From: Jaltomata sinuosa
Taxonomy: Eukaryota > Streptophyta > Magnoliopsida > Solanales > Solanaceae
NCBI GenBank assembly: GCA_003996215.1
Contig: QJPP01000805.1
Coordinates: 248,001 to 312,000, forward strand
Length of the DNA: 64,000 bases
Reading direction: 5' to 3'
A model generated the notes under the pieces. That model was not told the DNA's origin and searched no databases. It was given only the letters and a program-made list of their open reading frames with translations. Made by a program: the position numbers and the translations under genes. Numbering within the stretch: the stretch's first letter is position 1; each line of letters starts with the position of its first letter. Positions 10,931-22,619 of the stretch are shown one piece after another.

Positions 10931-12836
10931 TCTTCGGTATTGTGTCTGGCGCCTTTGGAGTGGTAAGCATAATGCTGATTGGCTTTAAAGAAATGAGAGT
11001 CAAGATTTCCTAGTTTGGGTTGAATGGGCTGAATAAATCCAACAACCTTCAATCTCTCATATAGCTAAGTTCTGGTCTTAGCCAGCTGGGTGAAAGTTCG
11101 AGGAACTTTGTTTTCTAGATTTGGACGAGGGAGATTGATGTTAGTGGGAAGAGTAACTTGGCGATTGTTCTGATTCTCGGGAGCTTTCTGATACACTTGG
11201 AAGTTTTTGGAAGGAGCTTGGTAAGTGGGTTGCACATTTGGTTGTGGAGCTTGGTAGATGGGCTGCACATTTGGTTGTGGAGCTTGGTAGATGGGCTGCA
11301 TGTTTGGTTGTGGAGCTTGGTAGATGGGGTGAGTATAGAAAATTGGCTGAGGATTTTGTGGAGTTGGGGGAGGGGTTGTTGGAACAAGTGATTTTTTATG
11401 GTTGGCTCCAAAGGGCTTCTTCAGTTTCGTCCTAGGGCTGGAGGACACTGAAGATACTTCTTCCCTCTTCTTTCGGGGAAATCCTGCCAATCCTGAGGAG
11501 GCTGAAGCCTTAGCAATCTTGCCTCTATGGAGACCTTCTTCTACAATTTCACCAATCTTAACTAGATCAGCGAATGGTGCTTTAACTGCTAATATCATTT
11601 TGTCATAAATTTCGACTCCTGTGAGCGCATAAATACCGCGCTTATTTCCTCTTCGAATATAGGAGGCCTAAATCTTGCCGCCTTCTTTCTCCATTGATAG
11701 GCATAGTCTCTAAAGTCTTCATTCGATTTTTGCCTGATGCGCCCTAGAGAGTATCGATCTGGGATGACTTCCACATTGTATGCAAATCATTAAGCTAAGT
11801 CTCGGGCTAGGTCACTCCACCTGGACCATTTCTTCAGTTCCTCAGAGGTGAACCATTGTAAAGCCTCTCCGCTCACACTTCAACTGAAAAGCCTCATTAA
11901 CAGAGCATTGTTCTTCTGGGCATCGACCATCTGGTCATAATAGCTTCTTAGATGGGCTTCAGGATTCCCGACACCATTGAAGGTCTCGAACTTGGGAACC
12001 TTGAACCCTTCTGGTAGGTCCATTTTTGGATGGATAAAAAGATCATCATAATCATAGCCTTTCTCGTAAGGCAAACCATGTAATTCTCTAATCCTGGCTA
12101 TCTCCTCCTTTATATGTGGCATGTCATGGTCGTGTTTCTTCTCTATAGACCTCAGTTCTCTCTCTTTCTCCTCGTAGTGATCCAACTCAGGGCTTTCTGG
12201 GAGGGCGGGCGGTGTATGGTTCTACCATAGCATGAAAAGTGGTAGGTGTTGTGTTCTGGACTGGTGGAGATTGGACATGTGGGTATGTGGGTGTATAGTT
12301 GTGTAGGTTAGTGATATTGGGATGGTTATTCTTGGAGCTATAGGTATTTTGGTAGTTTGGAGAGAGGTTTTGTGGATTGTAGGCACGTGGGTTATTGATC
12401 TGGTTAGTGTGCTGGACAGGAGGAGTATGGATTTGGTACGAAGATCCGTATGGGGAGGGTTATTGATGTGAGGTTCGTTGGAAGGTCTAGGTGAGGAGGT
12501 AGGAGGGATATTCCCTGGATGGTTCTCGGTTAACGGGGAATTTAGTGGAGGGATTTGGAGAGGGGCTTGGAAGTTACCCAAAGTTGGAGTGTTAGCGGCA
12601 ATAGCTAGGCACGCCATATCTTTGTCTTTCTGCACCTCTTTTTGCATCTTCTTTATCTTTCTTGCCAGTTCAGCAATCATTTCACTCTGTTCAACAATAA
12701 TACTGTCTCTTACGGCCAAAGCATTCTCTTCTTCGCTATCAATCATTTTTCCTTTAGAAAAGCCACGGTTAGAGGATGAATTCAGGTGTGCCTCTGAGCG
12801 GGTGAAGTAGGGATGTTCGGCTAGTTTTGTCAACAC
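10931..12836 (-). pseudogene. Ogre gag (broken)
   Basis: Structural protein that packages element RNA. The N-terminal part (12836-12222) has a basic/charged segment with a coiled coil (MIAELARKIKKMQKEVQ) and a proline-rich stretch. The central part (12185-11600) has a charged coiled coil, then a capsid-like core (FETFNGVGNPEAHLRSYYDQ, then a WF...KWSRWSDLARD block read through a stop near 11880). The C-terminal part (11598-11065) is proline/glutamine rich with an 11-residue repeat. A degenerate zinc knuckle follows near 10925-11000 (AYHSKGARHNTEDCINL), in which the first Cys is Tyr. Frameshift near 12200-12220, stops near 11880 and 10915. The same capsid segment occurs on the plus strand at 54090-54699. 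Confidence 0.85.
11205..11330 (-). repeat. 33-bp in-frame repeat in Ogre gag
   Basis: Four copies of a 33-bp unit coding QAPQPN(M/V)QPIY on the minus strand. The unit is a multiple of three, so copy number can vary without breaking frame. A tryptophan-rich plus-strand ORF here is only its shadow. Confidence 0.85.
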
Positions 12837-13754
12837 ATATCAGTTTCTATTACCTGTTGAAGTGAAAAACAACTCAAAGGCCCATATGTTAGATTCCATT
12901 AGTGATAGACAATACAACATATCCGACAGGAAATAAACACATAGGAATTGTATTAAACACAAAAAGTTACTTTTCATCAAGGCAAATTGATCCACAGGGT
13001 TTTGACTCAAAATCTCGACGGACAGGATTTTGCCCATCGATTTTGGGTAAGTAGATTTTATCAGGAAAGTTTACTTGTTGATCTTGTAGCATCTTTGTTT
13101 GTTGTACCTCCTGAGCTTTCTGACGTTCTTGTCAAAGTGGGGAAATGAAAATTTCTTAAAGGTAGGGGTCGGATCCTGAAAGGATGTGGTTCAGATATGG
13201 TAAGATCATTTTCTGAAGAGGTAGGAACAAGACTTAGAGGGATTTTAAGGAGGCTTTGGATTTTTCTGGGAAACTTGAAGAACTCAAGGAGTGATTTTGG
13301 TTGGACTTTGTGGAGTGCGTTTATTTTTTTCCTACAGTGTTCTTAAAATCCTTGAAAAATAGGAGTGGATCAATTTATTCTTGATTCAAGCAACACACGT
13401 AGCACATAAAGCAATTATAATACATAAAAATATATAATAACACGCGTATCCTAACTTGGTGACCTTTTTGTGGGAAAGGTAGGCCTAGCATTTTGAAAGA
13501 CATATATGCCGTATAGAATCATTTTATTGCCCCCAAAATATATATATAATCAAAACTTCCTGCTAAGGGATACATGCAAGCCAAAAGAGGGATACACTTG
13601 TTAGAGGAAAAAGGGAAAATAGCATAAGATGGCCCGTGCAAGGGCAAAAATAAGGCAAACCCACGCAGGGGTATTTTAACAAAATACATAGGAAATAGAA
13701 ACTCACCCAGTGGCTTTTTAGGGAAAGCAATACATAAAGATAAACCTGCGCAAG
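12837..13754 (-). other. spacer between Ogre ORF1 and gag
   Basis: No conserved frame. It may include the gag leader; 'CAACAG|GTAATAG' near 12857 on the minus strand looks like a splice donor, but no partner was identified. Confidence 0.4.
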
Positions 13755-15192
13755 GGTGACACTAAGGTGCTCTTGATGATGATCCTCTCTCCATTCGGTC
13801 CCTTTTGAACTTTTCTACGATCTCTCAAAGCTCGAATGATGATTTCCAATACTCGGTCTCGACTTCAATCGACATTCATTCTCTTGGTAACTCAGCAAAT
13901 CCCAGATATTGCTTAGTCATAGTGGAGAATATTTTGTCCACTCCTATTTTCATACTCTCAAGTTCTTGGGTGAGATCATCAATGGTGTGTCGGTCTCTTG
14001 CTCATTCTGACTTAACCTGTGATAACTCGTCTTGAAGTTCTTGAAGTTGAAGATGAATTCTGGATATTCAACCAATTTGAGGCCTGTTTTCCACCACAAC
14101 TTGCAAGTTTCTTTCTAGCCAAGCCCGGTAATCCTCCGTGCACCCAGCTTTATACATATACGCGGCGAGTCCTTCGGTGGTTTTCTTTTTGATGACCTTT
14201 CTCCAGCTTTTAAAGATTTCTCCTGTTAGTGGGGTTTTGTCATCTCCATAATCGACAACATAGACTCCCATATGACCGGTTTCAATTTTAGTTTGTGTTC
14301 TTCCGAACTGTCTCATGACCCTTTGGGGGACATAGGATCAAATTCCTTGAATCCCGAGGATTGGCAAGAAAGGCATTCCTTCTCTTTCTATGATGACAAC
14401 TTTGGAAAATAAGTGATACGGTATCAACTGGATATTATCCTCTCTTAACCCTGCGAAGATCAGAACCCATTCCCCTTTTGACATTTCTAGGCTTATTTGT
14501 TCATCCTCTACCCTCTTGTTGAAATTCCTAATTCTGTCTTTTTCCTCGAATGAAGGGAGTTCGGATGGTGCATCCTATATAATCACATGACTCAGGATCC
14601 ACATTTGGAGAAGCAAATTGCATCCTTGAAAGAAACCATGCCCATTTCGATACCTTCCCAAAGATCGATAGATATCTCCCAAGATGATGGGTGCTAGTGG
14701 AAAGTATTTGATTTTTCCATCCTTCTTAAGACAGTGAAAGATAGTATTGTCTACCATGATGACTCGAGTGTTGATGGAGTGATCCCAGTTTTGCGGAAAC
14801 ACCATGACTCCTAAGAAGGCAATGGCGAAGGACAAGGTCCTAGTTTCATCCCAATCTTTGTAAGATATGAATTCATTTTGATAGTTCAAAAACCCTTCCT
14901 TAACGCCAAAACGGAAGTACATGTTCTGAAAAGAAACGGTCGAATTTCCTATCCAATTACATGCATACCCGTACAACTTAAGCATTTCTGCTATCTCCCC
15001 TATTGTTGGTTTGTTTGGTATAAGCACATCTGCTTCGGGAAATAGACTCCTCTTGGCGACGTTTCCACCATCGAAGAAATCCCATATTTCTTCTATAGTT
15101 GGTGTTAACTCGACAGACCCAAACTTGAAAACCATCCTATCATTGTCCCAATGACCGGTAAAGGCTTGTATTAACTCTGGACATCCTTTCAT
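13755..15192 (-). pseudogene. Ogre ORF1, unknown function, coiled-coil tail (broken)
   Basis: Ogre elements carry an extra ORF before gag with no established role. This one starts MKGCPELIQAFTGHW and reads for 205 codons to a stop at 14575. It then continues in other frames through a conserved 'ISLEMSKGEWV' segment (about 14490) and 14316-14068 (VYVVDYGDD...). A predicted coiled-coil tail (LQELQDELSQ; LTQELESMK) reaches about 13760 with two further stops. The 'ELTPTIEEIWDFF' region distantly recalls plant mobile domain (aminotransferase-like) proteins; that link is only impressionistic. At least two stops and two frameshifts. It differs from the ORF found before the Ogre-type gag at 52809-54699. 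Confidence 0.65.
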
Positions 15193-15902
15193 TCACATCA
15201 GTGACGATAAGTGTCCCTAGTGTGTACCCACATGTCGATGCTGAGTCTCGATGAAATCATACCACCACATTTAAAGTTGCAAAGGAGGACTCATGATCAT
15301 TTTAAACTTGAGTAGACTAGACATCCTACAAAACAGACAGCTAGTTAGATATCCCATTTCGGGGACAACAATCTAATTCTTCTGACATCTACATCTTTCA
15401 AATAACATATAAGGGTATGATCGTCTTTTCGGGCCGGGGGCCCTTTTTGACTCAAGGTGGTCTCACTAATGGGCCCGATACCCCTGGGATACCAGGTCAA
15501 CTTAGGTGAATGCCTATTTCAGGGATGTGGCTTCGCTCTACGCTAGTTTGACTAGAGTGGGTTTTGAAAAGAGACCGGGAACCCGAGTGGATAGCTGCGG
15601 GCTGAAATAATGAACAAGTGCCGGCCAACCTGGAACTAACTAATTGCTCATTGTTTCAAGAATTATGGTTTTTTAAGTAGAGAAGTGACCGCGAAGACAC
15701 GCATAATCACTTTTTCCTGATGCATTCTAATTTTGCCATTTGGCGGAACCTGTATTCCATGAATGCAACAATAGTATTTTTTTGGAAATTTAAACACATA
15801 AGCAAATAAGTGCAAAAATTAAAATTATTACATTCCCAAATAGTTAGTCAAAATAAAGCAAATAAAGTTAGAAAAATATTTTGGTTAGAACTTAGTTCAT
15901 AA
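15193..15902 (-). other. 5' leader of the Ogre-like element
   Basis: About 0.7 kb between PBS and ORF1. No reading frame. A G/C-rich stretch with 'gggccgggggccc' lies near 15440-15455; otherwise I see nothing. Confidence 0.5.
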
Positions 15903-15920
15903 TTTCCAGTGGAGTCGCCA
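15903..15920 (-). other. primer binding site, tRNA-Arg type
   Basis: Minus strand reads TGGCGACTCCACTGGAAA, four bases inside the 5' LTR end. TGGCGACTCCACTGG is the PBS type known for Tat/Ogre elements and assigned to tRNA-Arg. Confidence 0.8.
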
Positions 15921-18620
15921 TTTTTGTTTTATCACAATTTTCACTTTCGTTTATTTGAAAAAGCAACTTGGTTTTTGAAACGGTTTTGACTTGAATTAAA
16001 CTTAAAAACTTGTAAAAAATTCTCAAACTTAATTAAAATAGAGTCGCCACTTAATTTTTAGGAAAAATCAAGAAAACCTTTGAAAAAATATTCAAAAGAT
16101 TTAAAACAGATTGATAAAAACCTTTTGATTTTAAGAAATTCGAGTAAGAAGTTCATATTAACATTTTGAGAAGGGTTTTAAGGCACTCAAAATGTCCGCT
16201 AACTTGCGGTTATCCGACTATTTTTCTAACTTATTTATTTGACTAACTTGGAAAATTATAAAATATTTGATAAAGAGTTATTTTCAAGACATGTTTGTTT
16301 ATAGAAAAAAAGATTGACAAATTGAGCGGATTTTGCAAGTAAAATTTAATAGCAATTTACAAAGATTAAAAATTAATTTAAACTCATGGAAATCTTGCAA
16401 ATAAAACACATATTACTCCAATGGGAAATTAAACTAAGTTAGTAAAAAAAGTTAGTGTTTACAAAGTCTGAATTAACAAATAATCCTAGACTAAGAGAAA
16501 GGAAGAAGTTGGGTCTAGGCACTTAGTCCTAAACCCCTACAAATGTCCATATTGGACTACCAATTTCTCGGTTTAAGTCCGTTTAAATTTAACTTCGCTC
16601 CTTTGGCCATCTCTGTATTTTAGCTTCCATTACGTATGGCACTTACGCCACACGTATTTTTTCTTTGATCAAATTTTAACCCCTTTTTGGTCTTAGCAAA
16701 AAGTCGACTCGATAAATTGGGCCTCCTCGACCCAGTGAACATGCAGGGATAAAGACCGCTTGGACTCGGATCATTTTCACATGCACAAAAATAGGGAAAA
16801 TGATTAAGAACTACTTTAAACAAGTTTAATGCATAGTAGACATAACATTCTTATAACTCAAGGAAATTATTTGCAATCTGGCACATATATATCATGGAAT
16901 TTAAACAAAGAAAACTACTGGAAACTTAAAGAAATTTCAAAACCTTTCAAGGGGAGAAAAGAAAAAAGAAACACTTAGAGGTGTTGCATGTATTTATACA
17001 GGGGTGCTAAAAACCAATTGACGAAATGATTTCTTTATGTTTAAAATGCAACAAATAACTGACGTGATTGCATCAATTATCTAGTCTTAATAACTTTAAA
17101 ATACGACGATTTTAGAACCCCTCAAGGCCATAGGAAGCAGTCACTAACAATCATGCAGTTTTTGATATCAAACTTAGACAAAATAAATTTTCTCTTCCCA
17201 GCATTCATACACAAGAAGATGCACATGTGACATACTTGCAAACTTTACACAAGCTCGATGCATATTTAAATATATGAATGATCTTGACTCGACCTGTTTT
17301 TATTAATCTAAATAGACAAACTGAACCCCCAACCCACACTCTACTAGAAACAATTAATTACATAAGCATTAAGCATGGAGAGATTCAAGCAAGAACGCTG
17401 TTACAGAAAGAAAGTAGAATTTCAGTTATATGACACACTAGGCTGTCTTTCTTGATACCGAACAAAGAGGATCTTCGAAATCTAATTCGACACCCATTCA
17501 GACCCACAACTAAATAACTAAAGTCATAGAAAGGGGGAGATTTGAAGAGAGTCATTTTCATATTCTTGGAAACACTACTGTACGTGTAAGGATGTTTAGA
17601 ATTTTTAAACAAACAAAAGAGACTTAAGCTAGAGGAAGCAAATTCATGGATTAGCAAGTGTAAAGAGTTTAGCATGTTTGTAACTAGATAATGAATCTTG
17701 TTTCGACAGATTTGAACTAGATATGCTCACATCAAACAAGTAAGAAAGTAATCGACTTCGGTGTTATAACAACCAAATTACAACAACTTTGAGACTCATA
17801 AATACACATGATTGAAGTTTAAACATGCCTCATGAAAATAGTAAAGAGTGAACATTCATTTCTAAGTTTATATTTTCTTATTATTAAGGACAAAGGTCAT
17901 AACAAGGATGCCCGGAGAGATTATCTCATTCATCCAAACTATCACTTAGAATGATAGAAATAGATTCATGATGAAACATAGAGTTAAGGAAGGCACATAC
18001 ATGGATTTCATATGGAGACACACCAAATTTCTAAGAAAAGAAATTCATGACAAAGTAAATCTACTGACTTATTTCTCGATCAAGAAAGACTAAAGAGTGA
18101 TCTTCAAAGACCTTTCTTCATCAATGAGTTCTACTTGGTATTGTGAACCAAGGAACTCATAAGGGGTTGCCTATTTTCCAATCACACCCAAAACAGAATA
18201 TCAAGCACACCCTTACAAGACAATAAAACAGAGTGACAAGTTCAAAATCCTTTTTGCTTGACCATGACGACTACAATCCAGAAAGAACAAGCTTAAAAAA
18301 CTCATGAAATCACACATATGCCTTGAAAAAAGACCAGTCGAAAACCAACCTAATTTCACTATAATAATGAAGAGTAACAGAGACAAGGGGAAGAGAAAAG
18401 GTAAAATGAAAGGTTACCTATTTTTGGGCAGCGAACAAAAACATGAGCTTCATCGAAAACTTGTTCCACCACCAGAAACTCAATCTTCACTCGAAACGGA
18501 ACAAACTTTCATATGAAATCTCTAATACTTATTTTGGCTATGTGAGATTAGGGAAAAGCTTCTCCAGAATCCCCAAAATTTTCACCAAAAAGACCTACCT
18601 CAAACAATGAAAGGGAAGGG

Positions 18621-18630
18621 TTTATATAGG
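18621..18630 (-). promoter_or_regulatory. TATA-like box in the Ogre 5' LTR
   Basis: Minus strand CCTATATAAACCC, conserved with 413-422. Transcription would run leftward toward the PBS at 15920. Confidence 0.5.
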
Positions 18631-19260
18631 GAAATTCTGGCAGTATGGGGGGAAAATAGAGGGATTTTTCTGGGAATTTGCTTGAGGGAAATTTGAAATC
18701 CCTAATGGGATAAGCTTTTCCAGCAAATGAATTGTACAAAGTTGTACAAATTTCCTCTCAATTCAAGGAGAAATTTCCACATAGGGTTGTTTCTAAAACC
18801 TTTGAGGTTGCCAGCTCGTCATCTTGATGGAGAACAGACGGGGTTTTGACAAATTTTAGGGTCATTTGTCGCTGCTATTGCTCATTTAGGAGAGCTCTTG
18901 GATGGAGTTAGGGCTTCGTTTGCTCTCTGCTAACGATCAAGAATAATAAGTATAGGTGGGTTTTGGTGTTTGTACGAGGCGCGTTGGAAAAGGACTACGT
19001 CTGGAGTGTACGAGGAGAGAAAATATAATGGTGATATATTGTGAGTGTGTGTGTATATGTGGGTGTAAGTATAGTGTAGATATATATGTGAGTGTGAGTA
19101 TATCTGTTGAACAAAGGGAATTGGGCTCGGGTTTGGAGAGAATTGGGCCGAGTATAAGCATTTTAGGAAGTGGGCTGGAGAATGGTTGATGTTGGTCTAG
19201 GTGAAATGATTTTGGGCCAGGCTGGTGGCTAGAATTGAGAGAAATAAAAGGATTACGGAT

Positions 19261-19290
19261 TTGGCCACATTTTTTTGCAAATGTGGCCAA
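19261..19290. repeat. 12-bp inverted repeat, second LTR copy
   Basis: Same arms as 1069-1098, with only the loop differing. Confidence 0.8.
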
Positions 19291-19916
19291 TTTGATTTAA
19301 GAACTAGCCAAATTGGATTTTAAAACACGACCATATTGAGTGAAATTCTGGCCGAGATTGGAATGAAATAAATTTAATCCGTAATTAACAAAACGAGCTT
19401 CTATATTTAACAATTAAGAATAATTATATTCAACAAACACATAATTAACTTATTAAAATATAATTGACTCATTTAAAATTGAAGAAATACTCATATAACT
19501 ATTTTTTAATTTTAAATTGATTTTTGAGGAAAATGGAGCACATTTTGAACTTTAAACAAGATTTTTTTATTTAAGACAATTTCAAAATATTTCTTTAAGT
19601 AAAATTTATATACCCTTATATAATCAAATATAGAGTATACATATTTTACCTAAAATTACTAAATTAGCCTCCAATTAATTTTGAAAACTTTAAAATCTTA
19701 TAAAAATAATTATTTCAAAATTATTTAAAATAGTAGAAACTTGAAATTAATTACGAACGTAAAGGGTAAAAATTGAGTGTCAACACCTTGCACTTGAAAT
19801 GCACTTCTTTTCTTCTCCTCATTTGATCACATGCACCCCCAAACTAAGGCATTTGCCTATGTTGTATTTCGTTTCCCCCCCTACTTTGGTTTTTAGCCTA
19901 CATTTCATTTTTCAAG

Positions 19917-20823
19917 CAATTAGGGAGGATGGGTGCCACTGAATTGTTCAACCCTTTGCTTCTTAAACATGGGGGAATCCCTGTCTATTTTTCTATCAAG
20001 GTCAATGTTCCCAATAGCATGACTGAATTCATCGCAACTAAGGGTAGGGACATCAGTCTTGGCACAAAGCTTCATAATCAGCACAGGGAAGGGGAACGAG
20101 TCATTTCCTCGATGAGATTTTCTCCTGATCACCATAGCTGTTATTTCCCAAAAGTTCACATGCTCTCCTATCATAAGCCGCAATTAGAATGGCCCCCTCT
20201 TGGGTTATCTTCTAATCATTTTGGGAAGGCAAGAAGAGATTGCGAATAAGATCATGCCAAAGGTGAGCCTCGAAGAATAAGGACTTCCTTGAGATATCTC
20301 CCCCCATAGTTGACCAAAGGGGAACATCTTGAGCAATAACAGGGGTTGTCTCCTGGTATGGCTTTGATTCAGCCATTAACTTACCCATGAGGTTTGGTGC
20401 AGGATCAATTGGGTGTCCCCAATAGACATCAGTGATGTCAGCGAGGGTGATGCTAACTTTCTTGCCCCTAACTATGACTGAGTACAGGTTGGGAAATCTC
20501 TCCATAGGACCTCTGTATCCTTTGGAGACCTATGTAGCCTGATAAGCAGCAAAGAATTCTCGCACAATTTCCTTGTAGTACCCTTTGGGTACCTCCTGAA
20601 AGGGATGCCATTTTCGTTCAGTGAATTGTTAGTGCATGTTAGGTAGCTCATCTTCGACCTCGCCCAAGTTGAAAATTTTCTCCTCATTGAATCCTCTATC
20701 TTTGTCACGCTTATAGAAGGCTTTTATGCCCTCTGCTCCAAAATAGAGCCTCGCTTCTTCAGCAGCAAACCTTTGCCTAGGTTGGCTTCCAATGTTTTGC
20801 TTGTTTGAATACATATTCTGCAT
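19917..20823 (-). pseudogene. module ORF #1, 'putative plant transposon protein' type (broken)
   Basis: Function unknown. The ATG at 20823 lies 14 nt after a predicted splice acceptor. Pieces in order: an acidic N-terminal segment (20823-20629), a block EIVREFFAAYQ (about 20570-20540) followed by YSVIVRGKKVSITLADITDV (20510-20400), and a C-terminal block (20183-19920: HRGNDSFPFPVLIMKLC). The order '[VI]xEFYAx ... VRGKxV ... INxxY ... NVGxxI ... LIxxLC' matches the family annotated as putative plant transposon protein (I believe Pfam Transposase_32). Related ORFs sit at 44110-45435 and 52809-54060 in this window. There are frameshifts near 20630, 20500 and 20200. It ends with a stop near 19917, shorter than #2. 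It lies downstream of a truncated gag, where protease and RT would be expected. Confidence 0.68.
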
Positions 20824-20837
20824 ACAGAGATTGTGAG

Positions 20838-21901
20838 CTAAAAATAGAAATAAAACCTAAAAAGAAGTTAGCAAACTACAAAGGATGGAATGCAAAGGAT
20901 TGAAAAAACAAAGTAGGTGAATGTCGGCTTGTGCGGACCACATGCAAAATGCACCAGAGAGAGTGCGTGTTGCATGTGCTATCGCACAAGCAGACAGAAT
21001 ACTATAGGGATTTTCCATCGAGGTGTGAAGCTGGTGCAATTTGCACCATCAGAAGTGCGTGTCGCACCAGGCGTCGCCCCTCAAATCAGTGACCTTCTTT
21101 GTATTTTCAACATGGTGTGGTGCTTTATGTGGCCCGCACATCAAGATCTATGTGTCTCATGCGAAGCACACAATGGCACAATTGGAATTTTTGGTTACTT
21201 GTGTGCTTGTGAGTTCCGCATATGACCCATAGAGCAAGATGTGCATAGATACTGGGCACCCCGCAATAACCGAATCAGCATTAAACAAGGGGGACAAGGG
21301 GTATCATGACCATAACTTTCGGGTACTTAGACTTCTTCTGATTTTCATTGACACAATAGCAAGCAAGAAAGGAACCCAACGACTTCCCTTAAGATGAACG
21401 TTACCCCGTCTATCATTGGGAACATCAAGCCCTCACTTGCACCACGAATATCCACAATTTCAGCAACAATTAACCCCCTCCCTGCACAAGATCATATACC
21501 CCAAATATAATGCCAAACATAAACCATGGGTATACACTCAGCAAAATCCATCCTCAAGAGTCAATTTTTAATCAAAACCTCATGACAAACGATAATTTAC
21601 CCTTAATAACGACATCACCCAATCTATCATCGGGCCAAATCTTTCGTTCATCACAAGTGGGTTACTCAGACTTCACTCCAACACATAATTCAAGGCTAAA
21701 AATCACTACCAATCAACATGCATTATTAAAATTAAAGTTCTACCAAGTTGATACATAGCAATATCATCAATACAACTTAGGTTTGGGGACCCAAATTTTT
21801 TGGATCTCACCCAAAATCAACATGGCAATTCTACTAAGCATGCGTCACAATATGAGTTCCCAACCTTCATAGAAACAAGTATTTAATATCGGGGAACTTA
21901 C
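20838..21901 (-). other. putative 5' UTR intron of module #1
   Basis: Minus-strand donor TTGTG|GTAAGTTCC (21901) matches the plant consensus; acceptor TTTCTATTTTTAG| ends at 20838, and the ORF ATG follows after 14 nt. The 1064-bp interior holds an array of TGCG/CGCA words at 20925-21240 and no ORF. Confidence 0.55.
20925..21240. repeat. GC-rich palindromic word array inside module #1 intron
   Basis: Words such as 'gtgcaatttgcac', 'gtgcgtgtcgcac' and 'gtgctatcgcac', all variants of GTGC-N-GCAC dyads, recur about every 25-50 bp. Confidence 0.65.
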
Positions 21902-22619
21902 CACAAGTGAAGATTATGAAGAGAGGAGTGAAAATTGAAGCTTTGTGTTCTTTGATAATGGTGACCAGCAAAACCTTCCCAAAGAGATGACTACGGCGGT
22001 GGTGATGGAATGGTGGGGATTGTGGGTGAGATGAGGAGACAATTTTTGGAGAATATGAAGAGAAAAAGATGGTGGAATAAGAAGAGAAAAGGTTGTTTTA
22101 AAAGAAAAGAAGAAGAAAGGTCAGCCGGGTCATCTCCGGGTCAGGTTGGTCAACGGGTTAGAGGTCAATTAAAATTCAAACTTATCGTTGGTGCACCGCG
22201 ACATGCGATTCGCATCAGAAAAGGTGCGGATCGCATAACATTTTGCACATGCCCCCTTTTTCTCCCCTGGGTTCGCCCAGGCATCTGTTTCACCATACGA
22301 TGGAGGTGCAACGCACACTATGGCTCGTGTGATCTGCACGGCCAACCGCACGTTGCCTCCAAATTTTCAATTTTCCTTCAGGCATCTATTTCACCATGTG
22401 ATAGGCTGTGCGACACGCATAATTGCTTGTGCGGTCTGCACAGTCCACCAGACAACCCCCTTTTTGCCTTGCTTTCCCTTGTTCAATTTTTCCATCCATG
22501 CATTCCCTACAAAAACACAAAAAACAACAAAAGATAACAAAACACAAATAAAGAAACTTGATTTGCCTCCCAAGAAGCGCTTGATTTAACATTGTGGCGT
22601 GATGATACTACCTCAATCC
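21902..22619 (-). promoter_or_regulatory. upstream region of module #1 with GC word array
   Basis: Between the end of gag (22620) and the predicted first exon. A word array lies at 22189-22455 ('gcgacatgcgattcgcatc', 'gtgcggatcgcataac', 'gtgcgacacgcat'). On the minus strand TTTTCTTTTAAAACAACC (about 22091-22108) is TATA-like and lies between the array and the donor at 21901. Promoter role is inferred from layout. Confidence 0.45.

Larger units (their letters stand above)
1..19785 (-). mobile_element. Ogre/Tat-lineage Ty3/gypsy LTR retrotransposon, left LTR cut by window edge
   Basis: The sequence at 1-1593 recurs at about 18220-19785, giving two direct LTRs that flank a 14.3 kb internal region coded on the minus strand. 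Internal order (high to low coordinate) is PBS, ORF1, gag, protease, intron, RT, RNase H, second RNase H, integrase, long 3' UTR, polypurine tract. An extra ORF before gag, an intron between protease and RT, a second RNase H and a tRNA-Arg-type PBS are known hallmarks of Ogre/Tat elements. Estimated full length is about 22 kb (14.3 kb internal plus two 3.86 kb LTRs). Every gene has stops or frameshifts, so it cannot be autonomous now. It sits inside an Athila-like element whose 5' part continues at 19786; the paralogous uninterrupted sequence lies near 42832. The target duplication cannot be checked because the left end is outside the window. Confidence 0.92.
15925..19785 (-). repeat. 5' LTR of the Ogre-like element (3861 bp)
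   Basis: Minus strand begins TGTTGACAC at 19785 and ends ACA at 15925 next to the PBS. The U3 end is shared with 1-1593. No coding content. The right flank is CCTTG (19786-19790), possibly one target-site copy; the other copy is outside the window. Confidence 0.88.

Noticed and set aside
11158..11435. Tryptophan-rich plus-strand ORFs
   Set aside because: Reverse-strand shadow of the 33-bp gag repeat.
16041..16049. A second PBS-like TGGCGACTC on the minus strand inside the Ogre LTR
   Set aside because: The match to the tRNA-Arg PBS ends after nine bases and no LTR terminus adjoins it; 15903-15920 matches further and abuts a CA end.
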